64,000 nt of DNA, taken from Proales similis. Its lineage: Eukaryota > Rotifera > Eurotatoria > Ploima > Proalidae. The notes beneath the pieces were generated by a model. The model was given only the letters and a program-made list of their open reading frames with translations, was not told the origin of the DNA and ran no database searches. Where the stretch lies: NCBI GenBank assembly GCA_019059635.1, contig JAGVRJ010000010.1, positions 250,501 to 314,500 on the forward strand, read 5' to 3'. Below, in pieces: positions 24,180 through 36,140 of the stretch. Position numbers and translations under genes: made by a program. Numbering within the stretch: the first letter of the stretch is position 1; each line of letters begins with the position of its first letter.

Positions 24180-24471
24180 TCACAATCGTCCTTCTTGTTT
24201 ACTCCGCGCATCGCGTGTTTACCCACTTCTAAGCCTCTCGTCCGATCGAGTGCCGTCTGATCGAACTTGTCTCGATTGTTTTTCATCCTCTTTAACTTTC
24301 TCTTTTTTTTGTCCTGTTTTGAACCTGAAACAAACGCGTTTAAAGAAACTGGTCCGTCCTCTACTGAATGGACTGACATCAGACAGGTCGCAATCGCGCG
24401 CCGGTAATGCGGCGTGATTCTGCTCGGCAAAAAGATTAAGGTCAAAAATTGCCTCAACGTTTGGGTTTAGG

Positions 24472-27276
24472 ATGTCGCGAAAAGTGAAGCAGAGCATGTT
24501 TCTGGAGATGGGCTCCAAGAAGGCCGGAGAAGAAGAAGAAGCAGCGGCGGAGGCAGAAATGGACAGCAGCGACGACGAACAGATTGTGGTGCGGCAAACC
24601 AAGCCAGAGTTGGAAGAGAGCGAGCGGCTCAAGGACATTGAAGAGCGCGACGAGTTCGCCGAACGGCTCAAGCTGCGCGACGAGGAGAAGACCAAGAGAA
24701 AAATGGACTTGAAGACGAAAAAAATGATGGAGGAGGCGGCCAAGCGGCTGAAGCTCGAGCAAGAGGACCGGCAAAAGGTTGTGCCCAACCTGCGCGAAGA
24801 GTCACGCCGCGTGTATTTGAAAAAGCGCGAAGAGGAGAAGCTGGAAGAGCTGGAGCAAGAGTTGATGGACGAAGAGTTTCTCTTTCAGGGCGTGCAGCTC
24901 ACCGACTACGAGAAGGAGAGGATGGAGCGAAAGAAAAAAGCGCTTGAGATCGCGCGTCAGTACAAAGAAGCCGACCAGCTTGAGAAAGTGGACCGCTACT
25001 ACATTCCGAGTGAAGACAAAAAAGACAAGAAGCAGGCAGATCGGTACGCCGAGGACCTCAAGGAGAAAGGCGCCAATTTCGAGCAGCGCAAGTGGGAAGA
25101 GGAGAGAGCGAATGCGGCTATACTCCAATTCGGCGCCCGTGACGCCAAAGACCGCGTGAAGGCCGAGAAAGAGTACGAGTACCTGCTCGACGATGAGATC
25201 ACGTTCGTCAAGTCGCTGCAAATACCGGGCAAAAACGAGAAGAAGGTGAAAGAGGAGGAGATTGAGCGTCAAGAGGAGAGCGCCAAAAAGACGATCGAAG
25301 AGACGAGAAGGTCGCTGCCGATCTACCGCTACAGGGACGAGCTAATCGAGGCGATCCGCGACAACCAGATAATCGTGATCGAGGGCGAGACCGGCAGCGG
25401 CAAAACCACTCAGATTCCGCAGTACTTGTACGAGGCCGGCTACACGCTGATAAACGGCGAGCGTAAGAAGATCGGCTGCACCCAGCCTCGACGTGTGGCC
25501 GCCATGAGCGTGGCTGCCCGAGTAGCGCAAGAAATGAACACCAAGCTCGGCACCCAGGTCGGCTATTCCATTCGATTCGAGGACTGCACCAGCGAGCGGA
25601 CCGTGATCAAGTACATGACCGACGGCATGTTGCTGCGCGAGTTTCTCAACGAGCCCGACTTGGAGTCGTACAGCGCGCTGATAATTGACGAGGCGCACGA
25701 GCGAACTCTGCACACTGACATTCTGTTCGGCTTGGTAAAAGACATTGCCCGCTTTCGCTCTGATCTCAAACTGCTCATATCGAGCGCCACCATGGACTGC
25801 GAAAAGTTCTCGGTGTTTTTCGACAACGCGCCCATATTTCGCATTCCCGGCAGACGCTTTCCGGTCGACATATTCTACACCAAGCAGCCAGAGGCCGACT
25901 ATTTACAGGCGGCGGTGATCACCGTCTTTCAGATTCACATTACTCAGCCGGCCGGCGACATTCTCGTCTTCTTGACCGGCCAGGAAGAGATCGAGGCGGC
26001 CAACGAGATGATCAACGAGCGCATTCGTCATTTGGGCAAGAAAATCAAGGAGCTCATTGTACTGCCCATCTACGCCAATCTTCCGTCCGATATGCAGATA
26101 AAAATCTTCGAGCCGACGCCGCCCAACGCCAGAAAAGTGGTGCTGGCCACCAACATTGCAGAGACGTCGCTCACCATCGACGGAATCGTGTACGTCATTG
26201 ACCCGGGCTTCTGCAAGCAGAAAACCTACAACGCCCGAACGGGCATGGAGTCGCTGATCGTGACGCCTGTCTCTAAAGCGTCCGCCAACCAACGCGCCGG
26301 TCGAGCGGGACGAGTGGCGCCCGGCAAATGCTTTCGTCTGTACACTCATTCGGCGTACGAGAAAGAACTGGAGGACAATTCGATTCCGGAGATTCAACGA
26401 ACCAATCTGGGCAATGTGGTTCTCCTGCTCAAAAGTTTGGGCATCAACGATCTGATTCATTTCGACTACATGGACCCGCCGCCGCACGAGACGCTCATAA
26501 TGGCTCTGGAGCAGCTCTACGCTCTTGGCGCTCTGAATCACAAGGCCGAGCTGACCAAGATGGGACGGCGAATGGCCGAGTTCCCGGTCGATCCGATGCT
26601 CTCAAAAATGATACTCGCCTCTGAAAAGTACAAATGCTCAGAAGAGATTCTGACCATCACCTCAATGCTGTCGGTGAACAACGCCATCTTCTACCGGCCC
26701 AAGGACAAAGTGATTCATGCGGACGCCGCCAGACAGAACTTTTCCAACCCGACCGGTGACCATCTCACGCTGCTGAACGTCTACCAGCAGTGGGAGGACA
26801 CAAACTACTCGACGCAATGGTGCTTCGAGAACTTCATTCAGCATCGCTCGATGAAGCGAGCCAGAGACGTACGCGATCAGCTCATGGGTCTGATGGAAAG
26901 AGTTGAAATAGATCTGATCGGCTCGGGCAACGATTCTGTGGCCATCAGAAAGGCCATTACCGCGGGTTTCTTCTACCACTCGGCCAAGCTGAGTAAGACA
27001 GGCTCGTACAAGACCACCAAGCATCAGCAGACTGTACACATTCACCCGAACAGTGTTCTGTTCGAATCATTGCCTCGATGGGTGATTTACCACGAGCTGG
27101 TCTTCACCACCAAAGAGTACATGAGGCAGATAATCGAGATTGAGAACACCTGGCTGGTCGAGGTCGCGCCTCACTACTACAACGCCAAGAATCTGGAGGA
27201 CACGAGTGGCCAGAAAATGCCCAAGAACACGGGCAAGTCAAGCGAACAAGTAACGCGCAAGTACCCAGCCATTTGA
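24472..27276 (+). CDS. DHX16: DEAH-box pre-mRNA splicing helicase DHX16 (Prp2)
   Basis: One uninterrupted exon encodes 934 residues. Helicase motifs are in order: [10 protein letters not shown] (about 304), [14 protein letters not shown] (about 406), SATMD (about 437), the [10 protein letters not shown] segment and QRAGRAGR, then the ratchet and OB-fold regions ending in KKMPK-like and basic residues. Nearly every block agrees with DHX16 rather than DHX8 or DHX15, including [15 protein letters not shown] near the N-terminus and [19 protein letters not shown]16/Prp2 remodels the activated spliceosome before the first transesterification. Human DHX16 has about 110 more N-terminal residues; here the Glu-rich start is short. 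The bases before the ATG (TTTGGGTTTAG) look like a splice acceptor, so an upstream exon or a spliced leader is possible. Unlike its neighbours it has no introns. Poly(A) signal at 27345. Confidence 0.93.
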   Translation: MSRKVKQSMFLEMGSKKAGEEEEAAAEAEMDSSDDEQIVVRQTKPELEESERLKDIEERDEFAERLKLRDEEKTKRKMDLKTKKMMEEAAKRLKLEQEDRQKVVPNLREESRRVYLKKREEEKLEELEQELMDEEFLFQGVQLTDYEKERMERKKKALEIARQYKEADQLEKVDRYYIPSEDKKDKKQADRYAEDLKEKGANFEQRKWEEERANAAILQFGARDAKDRVKAEKEYEYLLDDEITFVKSLQIPGKNEKKVKEEEIERQEESAKKTIEETRRSLPIYRYRDELIEAIRDNQIIVIEGETGSGKTTQIPQYLYEAGYTLINGERKKIGCTQPRRVAAMSVAARVAQEMNTKLGTQVGYSIRFEDCTSERTVIKYMTDGMLLREFLNEPDLESYSALIIDEAHERTLHTDILFGLVKDIARFRSDLKLLISSATMDCEKFSVFFDNAPIFRIPGRRFPVDIFYTKQPEADYLQAAVITVFQIHITQPAGDILVFLTGQEEIEAANEMINERIRHLGKKIKELIVLPIYANLPSDMQIKIFEPTPPNARKVVLATNIAETSLTIDGIVYVIDPGFCKQKTYNARTGMESLIVTPVSKASANQRAGRAGRVAPGKCFRLYTHSAYEKELEDNSIPEIQRTNLGNVVLLLKSLGINDLIHFDYMDPPPHETLIMALEQLYALGALNHKAELTKMGRRMAEFPVDPMLSKMILASEKYKCSEEILTITSMLSVNNAIFYRPKDKVIHADAARQNFSNPTGDHLTLLNVYQQWEDTNYSTQWCFENFIQHRSMKRARDVRDQLMGLMERVEIDLIGSGNDSVAIRKAITAGFFYHSAKLSKTGSYKTTKHQQTVHIHPNSVLFESLPRWVIYHELVFTTKEYMRQIIEIENTWLVEVAPHYYNAKNLEDTSGQKMPKNTGKSSEQVTRKYPAI

Positions 27277-27344
27277 ACGAGCAAGCAGACAATTGAACTC
27301 GAGAGGAGGCCTAAGCAAAGTTGTATATACGCAGCACTGTTGTT

Positions 27345-27350
27345 AATAAA
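27345..27350 (+). terminator. Polyadenylation signal of DHX16
   Basis: AATAAA 69 nt after the stop codon, just before the convergent carboxypeptidase gene. Confidence 0.6.
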
Positions 27351-27456
27351 GAGTTAGACTCGCGCATATTGATTGATTGATTTTGACTCATTTTTCAAGG
27401 TCATAGTTGATTGAAAATTGAATTTATTGGGAGAAAGCATTTAGTAGATTCCTATG

Positions 27457-29582
27457 TCAATGAGCGGCGTCGCCACGAATCCTGATCTCTTCGAACATGG
27501 CTTTCAGGCCGACGTATGTCTCCTCACCGACCAAGGGCATTCCTGTTTTATGAATCAAAAGCTCAACCCTTTTGTGACGAGTGAGATAAGCACAAATAAT
27601 TTCACTCACGATCTTCGGGCAGAGTGAATCCGAACGAATAGTCTTTGTCGCCTGGGCCTGGTCGCAATTCCAACGCAATTGAGTACTTGATTTTCAACTC
27701 TGCTTTTGTCCAGTCAAATGAGCCTATTTTTACTTTTAGCCATGTTCAGAGGAGACAATTGATGACTATTTCACTTACCACCTGAGGCCGCGTCTTAAAT
27801 GAGAAATTAAAAAAAAATGGTCAAAGTTAGGCTTGATTCGAACACGAAGAATTATTTCGGAAAGAGAAGTTTACAGAGAACGTTAGCCGGTGAGCCGATT
27901 GTGAACTTGCTATTCTATTCACAGACTTGAATTGAAAAATCACGGCAAGAAAGGGACAAGTTGATTTTCTTACGTAGACTGATTGCAGCGCATCAGCACC
28001 GACTTTGGAAATAGCCACGAGGTCATCGTTGTCTTCGGGTAGCTCGCTGGTGTAGCCCCATGGAATCATCCTGACACATCACTGCTGAACTTTCCGAGCT
28101 CCGATTTCTCATTCGTGTAACTCACCAGTAGTTGCCGTAGCTATGAATGGTCACATAACTGTCCCAAAAGTTCTTGCGCGAGTCCAATGCGGCCATTAGA
28201 TTTTTGTTCTCGGGCTCAGAGCCAGGGGCCGGGCCACCATAGACGTCACTGCAGGCGCTGTTGCTTGTTCCGGCAGTCTTCAATTTAAAGCTCAATCCAT
28301 CTAGTCCTTGAGTTTAAAGGTCATTTTCAATGCTTACCATCCATTTATAAGGATAATTGCGGTTGAGGTCAGTTCCAATGCAGCTTGTCCCCGGATTAGG
28401 ACGTCGATTTTTACGCCACAGCCGATACTTGAAATCGTTCCTCGTTTATATTTGGATTTGGAGACCAGAAAAGCTAAAGCCTTACAGTTGTGTGCGAGTA
28501 CTCGTAGCCGTCTGGGTTGACAATTGGCATCACGTGAAACTCGTATTTGTTGAGGAGGTTCAGGGCTACAGGGTCGGAGTTTTTGTAATCTTTCAGCAGC
28601 TGTTGGAGGTGTTCTTTATATTCTGGGATGTTCAATTCAAATTGGCTAGTCTTACCCGATCGACGAACCAGATGCAGGAGCCAGGACTGACCCATTCTCT
28701 CTATTCGGGTACGAGGTCAAGCGGCTTCACTCAGTGATAGATGTTGATTTACTACTTACGGCATGAATGCCACAGTCTACGAATCGACCAATAGAATAAG
28801 AAACAGCCGGGTAGCAATCAGAAAGGAGTACAAACCGATCCAGATGCCGCGGCTGCTTGACGCGGTTTTGAGCACAATGACGCGCTGGTCTCGGTTCTCG
28901 TAGCTCTTGCCTGCCGAGTAGCTGGATGCAATGTCCGGGTTTTCGCTCACCACCGAGTCGATGTAATTCATGATCTGTTCAAGCAGAATTACTTTCGGGG
29001 CTCTTCCGGTCTGAACCGGTGCACCTACCTCGTTGTAGCGGGCGAATCGGCCCAGGATGCCGGTCGACGAGCGGGAGCCTCGCTTCATCGATACTCTTTG
29101 GGCGTCGATATACCTGTCGGCCATTCGGCTGTTAATCGTTCGAAAGCAGAGAAATGTAACAAAACTGACTCTTGGACGTCGCTCTGGACTACGTCGAAGC
29201 GAAGCTCAAGCTGCTCGAACATTCGCTTGTACTTTTGACTCGCTTGCGGGGAGAACATCATGTCGAGCCAGGGTTGGCCTCGGGTCGATCCGTGGCCCCA
29301 AACGTCCACCTTGATTGCCAAATTAAGCAGAGATACAATGAACGGAGCACTCAACCACCTACATCGGCTTGCCCCTCGAGTTTCTCAACAAACTCTCGAT
29401 GCGAGCTGCTGCTTGGGAAGAGCCTCAGCAGTTGGTAGCTTGATTAGGTCGATTTTTATTCGCGTCCCAATGCAAATAGCTCAGTGCAAAACAACGAACC
29501 CGTCGAAAGAGAACTGCTCGGCAATCGCAGTCTGCTGGGCTGCTGCGCACAGGCAGGCCATAATTAGAAAAAATTTGTTCAT
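27457..29582 (-). CDS. Secreted zinc carboxypeptidase (M14A)
   Basis: About fifteen short exons encode a preprocarboxypeptidase of roughly 420 residues. Exon 1 (29582-29500) is a signal peptide ([19 protein letters not shown]). Exons 2-4 give the activation propeptide with VWGHGS. The catalytic domain follows: CGIHAREW (zinc His and Glu), KNRRPN with the preceding [22 protein letters not shown] (zinc His), SGGSFDW, and the catalytic Glu in IALELRPG. All expected residues of an M14A/B exopeptidase are present. Exon 12 is a 31-nt microexon (27905-27875) inside what otherwise looks like a 180-nt intron. The exact join between exons 3 and 4 (about 29170-29110) is unresolved. A TATA box (29630-29621) lies just upstream. 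It is probably digestive; specificity is not inferred. Confidence 0.85.
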
Positions 29583-30104
29583 TTTGTTCACAAATTCCAA
29601 GAGGCGGTCGGAGAAATGGGCCTATTTATAACAAGTCTCAACAGTTCATGGCTTATCGTTTACTTTTCAAGATTAGTTAAACGTGAGATGCTTTATTTAG
29701 AACAGTCGAACATGGCCAGATATCGGTGGATTGCAACAAACCTACGGTCGAAAAATAATAAAATTTCGGAAAGCGATAAAAACGGTTTTCTTGCAGATGA
29801 CATTCAAACGCCCTTTCCCACGGGGCCAATTTGCATCATTTGCCTTTTAAATTGTACAAATAGTCGAAAGCGATTGCATAAGGTCGTTGTAGGTTGAATT
29901 CAAAGAGGAAAAAGGTTTGAAGCCGCTCTTTGGCTAAAATGAAGTCGCTTCAACTGCCAGGGCAGATTCGAAACTAACTTCGCAATTCAATCATAGAAGC
30001 GGACAGCTGTTTATCGTTTTCTTTATTCGTCGTTATTCAATCGATTAGAAACATCGACTCATTTATTCGACAACACAACTCGGCTGGATTCGGAGTTTAT
30101 TTGT
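29583..30104. other. Intergenic region, carboxypeptidase promoter
   Basis: No gene seen besides the TATA element near its left end. It also contains the 3' flank of the next minus-strand gene. Confidence 0.5.
29621..29630 (-). promoter_or_regulatory. TATA box of the carboxypeptidase gene
   Basis: TATAAATAGG on the minus strand, about 40 nt before the ATG, which fits a very short 5' UTR of a highly expressed secreted-protein gene. Confidence 0.6.
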
Positions 30105-32367
30105 TTAGACAAATCGCTGCGCTACGGTTAGAGAGACGGGCTGACGTTCGTTTAGGTAGTTGCTGGGCTTTATGGGCGGCAGCTTGGTGTCGGGCGTAAA
30201 CGACTGAGGGTATCGGTATTGGTCTGTGTCGCTTGAACGTGCATTTATCAGAGTGGCCCTTTTCACGCTCAGCTCTTTCAGCCGCTTGTTCAAATAGGCC
30301 ATTTTCTGTCTCGTCTGATCGATGCTCATGTCGCGCTCGTCGGCGAACATCTTCTCCACGTTCAAGTCCTGCAGGTTCATGCGAAAACGATACTTGAGGT
30401 AGTCGAGCTGTTTCTTCAGCTGCATTTGAAACGACTGGTTCATTGACGCGTCCGTGTACTGGCCCTGCTTGGCCTGCGAGTCGAGCTTGAGCTGCTTGAG
30501 ACTGTTAGATGTTCGGTTTATGAGCTCCTGGTCGCTTCTCAGCTGTTCCTCGAGCATCTTCGATCGCTCGGCCCGCTGCATCAGGTTTTGAAGAAAGTCG
30601 TTCAAATCGCGCAGCAAGATCTTGGTCGACTCAATTTGAACTTCGACGTTTTTGAGTTCGCTGTACAACTTTGAATCGTTGGTGACAAAGCGGGTCTGCT
30701 CCAAATTTCTGTCTTCTGCTCTGCTTCGCTCGCTGCCAATGGGCTCCAGGTCGCTGAGATCGGCCACCGAGTCCTGCGAGACGAGCGAGCTCGCGTCCGT
30801 CTCCTGAATGAAACTGTCGTTCGCTTCCAGCTTATCCAGACGACTAGCCAGCTCTCGGCTGAACTCGTAATCGACCTGAGCGGCTCGGTTCGACTCGAAC
30901 GTTAACTTTTCGCGCTCGAATTTGCTCAAGAAATGGCCCACTGACGAGCGAGTGATTCGCTTCAGGATGAACAAATTGGACTTCCTGGACGCGAGACCAG
31001 CGTCCGAATCGATTTCGCGCCGCGGCGTCTCTGGCTTGTACTTGCGCCGTTCGAAATGCATCTCGTTTCTGCTGAGGGTTTGAATGAACTTTTCACCGCC
31101 TGCTTGATACAACAGGTCGTAGAATCGCTCAACCAACCACATGCACCGTCTGAGTTTGTAAATGACATCGGTAGTCAATCGTAGCACGTACTCGGCTTGT
31201 CTGAACGACTTGTACTTGATGGGCGGCGCGGACTCGGGCGACAAGAGCTCGAGGTCGCACTTGCTCTGATCGTTCAGCATTGTGTCCAGCTTGTCGTTTA
31301 GATCGAGCAGCGAGTGAAAGCAGTCGGCCAATTTGCTCTGGCTCAGTTTCAGGCCTTTTTCCGGCTCGAAATAGAGCAGCAGAGTGAGCAAATCGGTTTG
31401 GACGAACTTGAATAAAATCTTGAACAAGTTGACGTTGTCGAACAGATTGTCTATGGGCCTGGATCTGTTCAAACGCCCGTTTAGATCGTAGTAGTCGCCC
31501 ATGCTCGTCTTTTGACTCCGCTTGGTCTTCAGGTCGGCGCCGTTCGGATGGACGAGCTGCAGTTGCGAGTTGGGCAGTGATTTCGTGTCCTGGCCGCCTT
31601 GATGGTTGTTGCTGACCGCCACTCGGTTGGACGATGCGGCGTAGTATGGCTCGAGCGACTGCAGCGACAGATTCTTGTAGCCGTTCGATTTGACGTTGCT
31701 TTTCAAATATTCGTACAGTTCGCCGATCGAGTAGAACTTTTCGATTTTGTCCAAGAACATGCGCACGGTGGAGACGAGCTCGGCGAGATTGGCGCTCCGC
31801 TCTAGCTTGCGAGTCAGAGCAAACTCGTTCAAATTAGATGTGGCCATTGGCTTCTTGTCGATCGCGCGGTTTTCTTGAGTCAGCTCGCTTGACATTGAAT
31901 GAGATCTGCGCAGTTCGTCGCTGTTCACTTTGAGCTCGGCCCGCTTGCGCATAATAATCTTCTTGCTCTTGGGCAATAAATGGCTCTGAATTGGCTCCTG
32001 GTGGCTCAAATTCGACTCTGATCTCGCCTTGCCTTCTGCATTCGCTTTCCGCTCTATTAAGCCGTTCGTTTTATTGTTATTTCGATTGAACCTGTTGTAG
32101 GACTGGCTTTTCAAGTTGTCGCTCTTTGCCTCCTTATAGCTTCCTGTCAGTGCCTTTTCTGTATTGTTTATTCGTTCGGTTGGTTTTTTGTTGTTGTTGT
32201 TGTTGTTGGTGGTGGTGTTGGTGGTTTTGTGTTTTTTTTTTTGGTTGAAAAGTAAAAGTTAATTTGGCGTGAACGGAAACCAGACTGAATGAGGACTAAC
32301 CGGAATCGGGCGTACGAGCAACCAGCAAAGGCGCTAGATGGTTCAGACGCTTTTGGCTTTTATACAT
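30105..32367 (-). CDS. Unrecognised coiled-coil protein, about 701 residues
   Basis: A long 3' exon (32143-30105) is open for 680 codons. Its frame has no ATG near the 5' end, so an upstream exon is needed. An exon 32367-32301 (MYKSQKRLNHLAPLLVART) joins it in phase across a GTTAGT...GACAG intron. The first 120 residues are basic and polar. A globular helical region follows (about 130-350), then Ser/Glu-rich sequence and a C-terminal coiled coil (about 490-650, LRDLNDFLQNLMQRAERSKML and KMAYLNKRLKELSVKRATL). I do not recognise the family. There is no signal peptide or membrane segment. The proposed start codon directly abuts a perfect TATAAAAG, so exon 1 could instead be core promoter, and translation might start at a later Met (MRKRAELK). 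Confidence 0.7.
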
Positions 32368-33160
32368 GTCTGGTCAAGCTCTAATCGGGCCGATTAGCTT
32401 AGCCAGCGAAAAGTGTCAGACGAATCGGGCAGAGTTGGTAATGAGCTGATTCTCATTAAACCGACTTAGTCAAATAAACAAATATTGGCCTTTTAAAATC
32501 TAGATAATTTGAAATAATCTTGAGCGCAATCCGATTGCTTTTTGCTCTGGTTGCCAGGCCAGAAGAGGTCAAGTCAAGAAGAAGAGACTCAAAGGCCAAA
32601 TGCAAGAGTGCAATGTCGTCGTTGTTCGTGTTGTTGTTGTTTTAAAAAAAAATAAAGGCGAACAACAAAAGAGTTAAAAAAAAAATGATGACAACAAGCA
32701 AATAAATAAGCATTGGATTTGTTTTTGTTCTTCATCCGAAATGAAATCCGTCTGAATGAAATGAGGCAAAGAATGCAGATATGCTAATGATGTAGATAGA
32801 TCGACAACTGCAGCAGCAGCGACATTTGTGCCGTCGTAGCAGCAGCAGCAACGGCAGCCTCATGAATCAGTCCCGGTGTGTGTGTGTGTGTGTTTGTTGG
32901 ACGGCTTCGTGTCGTAACTGCAATTCTTTTTCTTCTTGGCTAACGCACGTACATCGACACCAATCATGGTCTCGGTTGTCATCGCCGTCATCAACAAATG
33001 CATTCGGTCGTTGTCACCCGGTAGATGGCAGCAAATTTTTAATTAGTTAATATTTACAGATTTTTCTAATGGGCCAAACAACAAAAGTGGCAGGTAGAAA
33101 ACGAGTCGCCTTTAATGATTGTGAAGCATTGCTCGTGCGCTTGTTCAATATTTTCATCTT

Positions 33161-33162
<2 letters not shown>

Positions 33163-33191
<29 letters not shown>
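33163..33191. repeat. (TC)n microsatellite
   Basis: About fourteen CT dinucleotides in the gene-free region. Confidence 0.9.
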
Positions 33192-33195
<4 letters not shown>

Positions 33196-35891
33196 CGCTC
33201 CTTGCGCGCTTTGTCTCTACGGCTCAATGGCTTTGCTGCCTTGGTGCATTTGGACCTTTGCGCTTGTGTTTGCCAAGAGTAATAGACGCGCTCGGCAGCA
33301 ACAAGCAGTCAGGATGAAAAAGAGAGACTCGACCTACGATGATGTAGAGCATCACAAAAACACAAGAAAAGCAACAAGCGAACAGAAACCGAAAGAGAAG
33401 AGAGCGCAAGCTACAGAAACCAATCGCGACAACATTTTGCTGATATGAAGAAAAATTTCCATGTCGAATGCGTTGCTTGCTTGCTCGCTCAGCCGCGCTC
33501 TTTATTTCATTTGCTCTGGCAAACGAGTAAATATTTCAAACGGCTGGAATTGATTTTCTCTGCCACAAACCAAGTGCATATTTGTTTATCAGGCATTTAT
33601 TTAAGCCGAAATTTGAGCAAGTGCCGTACAGAAATAAAAGGAGAAGGGAAGCAAGAGCCAATGATTTGAGAGCGCGAACAACAAGAAGGCAAACGAACGA
33701 ACGCTCAACGACCGAGCGGATTGGAAGCAAATGTTTGAATAAATGAAATGTTGAGACTCAATGCTCAGGCAATCAAACACCACTCGTTCAGCCCGGCCGT
33801 CGTTGCAGTAGCGGCTGCTTCTTTAGAACGCGACGCTAACCTCATTCCGAATAAAAAAAAAGAAAACAAGCGCAAACGCGAGTGCACGTTGGCGACCACG
33901 CCGATGACAACGGTCGTCGCGACGCACACGTTGACAATAACTCAATGAATGGCTGCTGCTGCTGCTATCCTCCTCTACAACAGCTCGAGTCCTTTTCACT
34001 CTTCTTTGGCTCGCAAATAATAATTTTGTTTATGATTGAAATCAAAGCCGACGTTGATGGCAGTCCCAGTGCCTGACCGGCGCGTCTAGAAAGCGGTAGT
34101 CAATGGTGACCATGGCGATTTAGGTCTTTTTGTTTTTATTGTTTTTCAACTTTACGCCGTCTGGCTGGCGATTTGCTCGCGGCGAGTGATCAATAATTAG
34201 CCACAAGATTCGTCTCCTTCACAAATCGAGCAAAATAGAAGCAGCGCCCAAAGAGCAATTCGGAGTCTGCCAATGCCCGAGGTAGGAAAGAAGCGAGCTG
34301 AATCTAGCCGCCTGGTTGGCCTCGTTGCTGGATAGGGTGTGCACTCTTGAAGCAGAAGATTATGGATCGAGAGGAAGCGAGTTTGTTTAACGAGACCGGC
34401 ACAGTTCTTGAGTACTTGGCCGCGGCTTGCTCGCTCGAGGCTGTTTGATGCCAGGCGCAATGAGACATTCAGCCAAAATGTTTGAAGGGGGGCAAAGGAA
34501 GCAGGACCGGCCCGATCGACTTTGAGACGATAAAGCTGCTTCAGATAATTTAAATGAGTTTGTTTGTAACGCTCTGTGGTTGTCGTGGCTCGGCAAATCG
34601 AAGCGCCATAATCAGCAGCTCATTGATGTTCGACTGCGATCAAAAGCTGCCGCCCTCTCTCTCCTGGTCGTTTAATCGAATTAAACACTTTTAAACCGGT
34701 TAAGCCATAGACTTGATTTTCTTTCTTTCTTGTGCGTTCAACAACCACAACAACAACGACTAGCGGCACACTTTCTCCTAATTAGGCCTCATTACGCAAT
34801 TAATCCCCGAGCAGCCAGCCAATGCCCTCTCTAATTTTCGTCGACTTTTATCCATCTAGTCCTTCCGTATTTGCTCAAATGTCGGAACAGAGTCGAGTGA
34901 AATTCGGCACCGCGCGTTACTTTCGCGCACATTCTCGATATCGGTGGCAGCGGCGGCACCAGCAGCACCAGCAGGAGATGAGTCATTAGAGATAAGAGAG
35001 CGGGTGCTAGAACGGCCCAGTGCTGACGGCACAACGCCTCAGAACGAGTCGAATCGAGGCGACCTATCTCCCAGAACGATCGATCGCGTTACTCTACTAC
35101 CGGTGAAATGAAAGCCAGCAGCCGCTTGATTAGTCGGACACCACTGGCCCGAGCATCTTATCGAGCCCCGTCATGTTTCTAGCGCCCGGCCTTGCATCAA
35201 ATCAAAACATAGTGAGAGTCAGTTCTGAGATTTCACAGCTAATTAGGCGTAAGAGCTACTCTAGGGCCGAACTCGTTCGACCATCAGCGCGGGTCTTCGT
35301 ATTTCAGTCGCAGACCGCGTTTGAGAATCGAGCGAGCCAAATTAACTGACGAGCCGCGCAGTTCATTCGTTAACAATCGATTTCATAAGTCCTGGCTCGT
35401 TCTCAGCACGTTTAATGCCAGACTTGGGCCTATCTGCTGCGCTTCATCGCTCTGTTACATTGCTCTCTCTCTCTCTCTCTCAGGCTAATTTAGCGCACCG
35501 GCCTTCATTACGCAATCGATCGGGCTTTCTTAATTAACCGTGTTTTTCCAATACATTGTGCAAGCAGATCGCTCTGTTGACTGTTTGAACATGTTCTTAG
35601 CTTGGAACATGATAATTCCTCAATGGACGATGACGACCATGAGAATGCGCTCGCTTTGTGTACGCAAGTAGTTTTCCTTTAATTTTCACTCGTTCATCCA
35701 CTTAATTTCTCATCACCGTTCGTTCGCTCAATTATCGGCTAAATTTCGGAGCCCATTCCTCCCGCCTCTGCCTGTCCGTTCATTCGCTCGGCATTGTTTT
35801 CATTTCTACCGACGCACAAATAGCCGAACGTGCGCACGAGTCAAGTATTCAGTTTAAGTTGAAAGTCCGATAAAGGGCCGCCTCTTGTTTA

Positions 35892-35911
35892 CTCTCTCTC
35901 TCTCTCTCTCT
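35892..35911. repeat. (TC)n microsatellite
   Basis: Ten CT dinucleotides; a similar tract lies at 35464-35481. Confidence 0.9.
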
Positions 35912-36132
35912 GTTTCGCATTCATGTCTGGGCCATCGCACGGTTCGATGACGAGTCGTGCGACTTGATGCTGGCATCATTTTCGGACAACGCACACTCAG
36001 CAATCGACTTGTTCTCGGCAATCGCCTTAAATCGGCGCCTTTGTATTCGACCAAAACCAAGCCTGTTTGCTTGTCCGTTCCATTTCGGACCGCACTCAAC
36101 AAATATAATCCGTGACGCCCGTCTTCCACCGC

Positions 36133-36140
36133 TATAAAAA
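36133..36140 (+). promoter_or_regulatory. TATA-box candidate
   Basis: TATAAAAA in a GC-richer setting, with TCAGAC about 20-30 nt downstream resembling an initiator. It lies 0.86 kb before the next plus-strand ATG, so it would imply a long or spliced 5' UTR. Confidence 0.35.
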
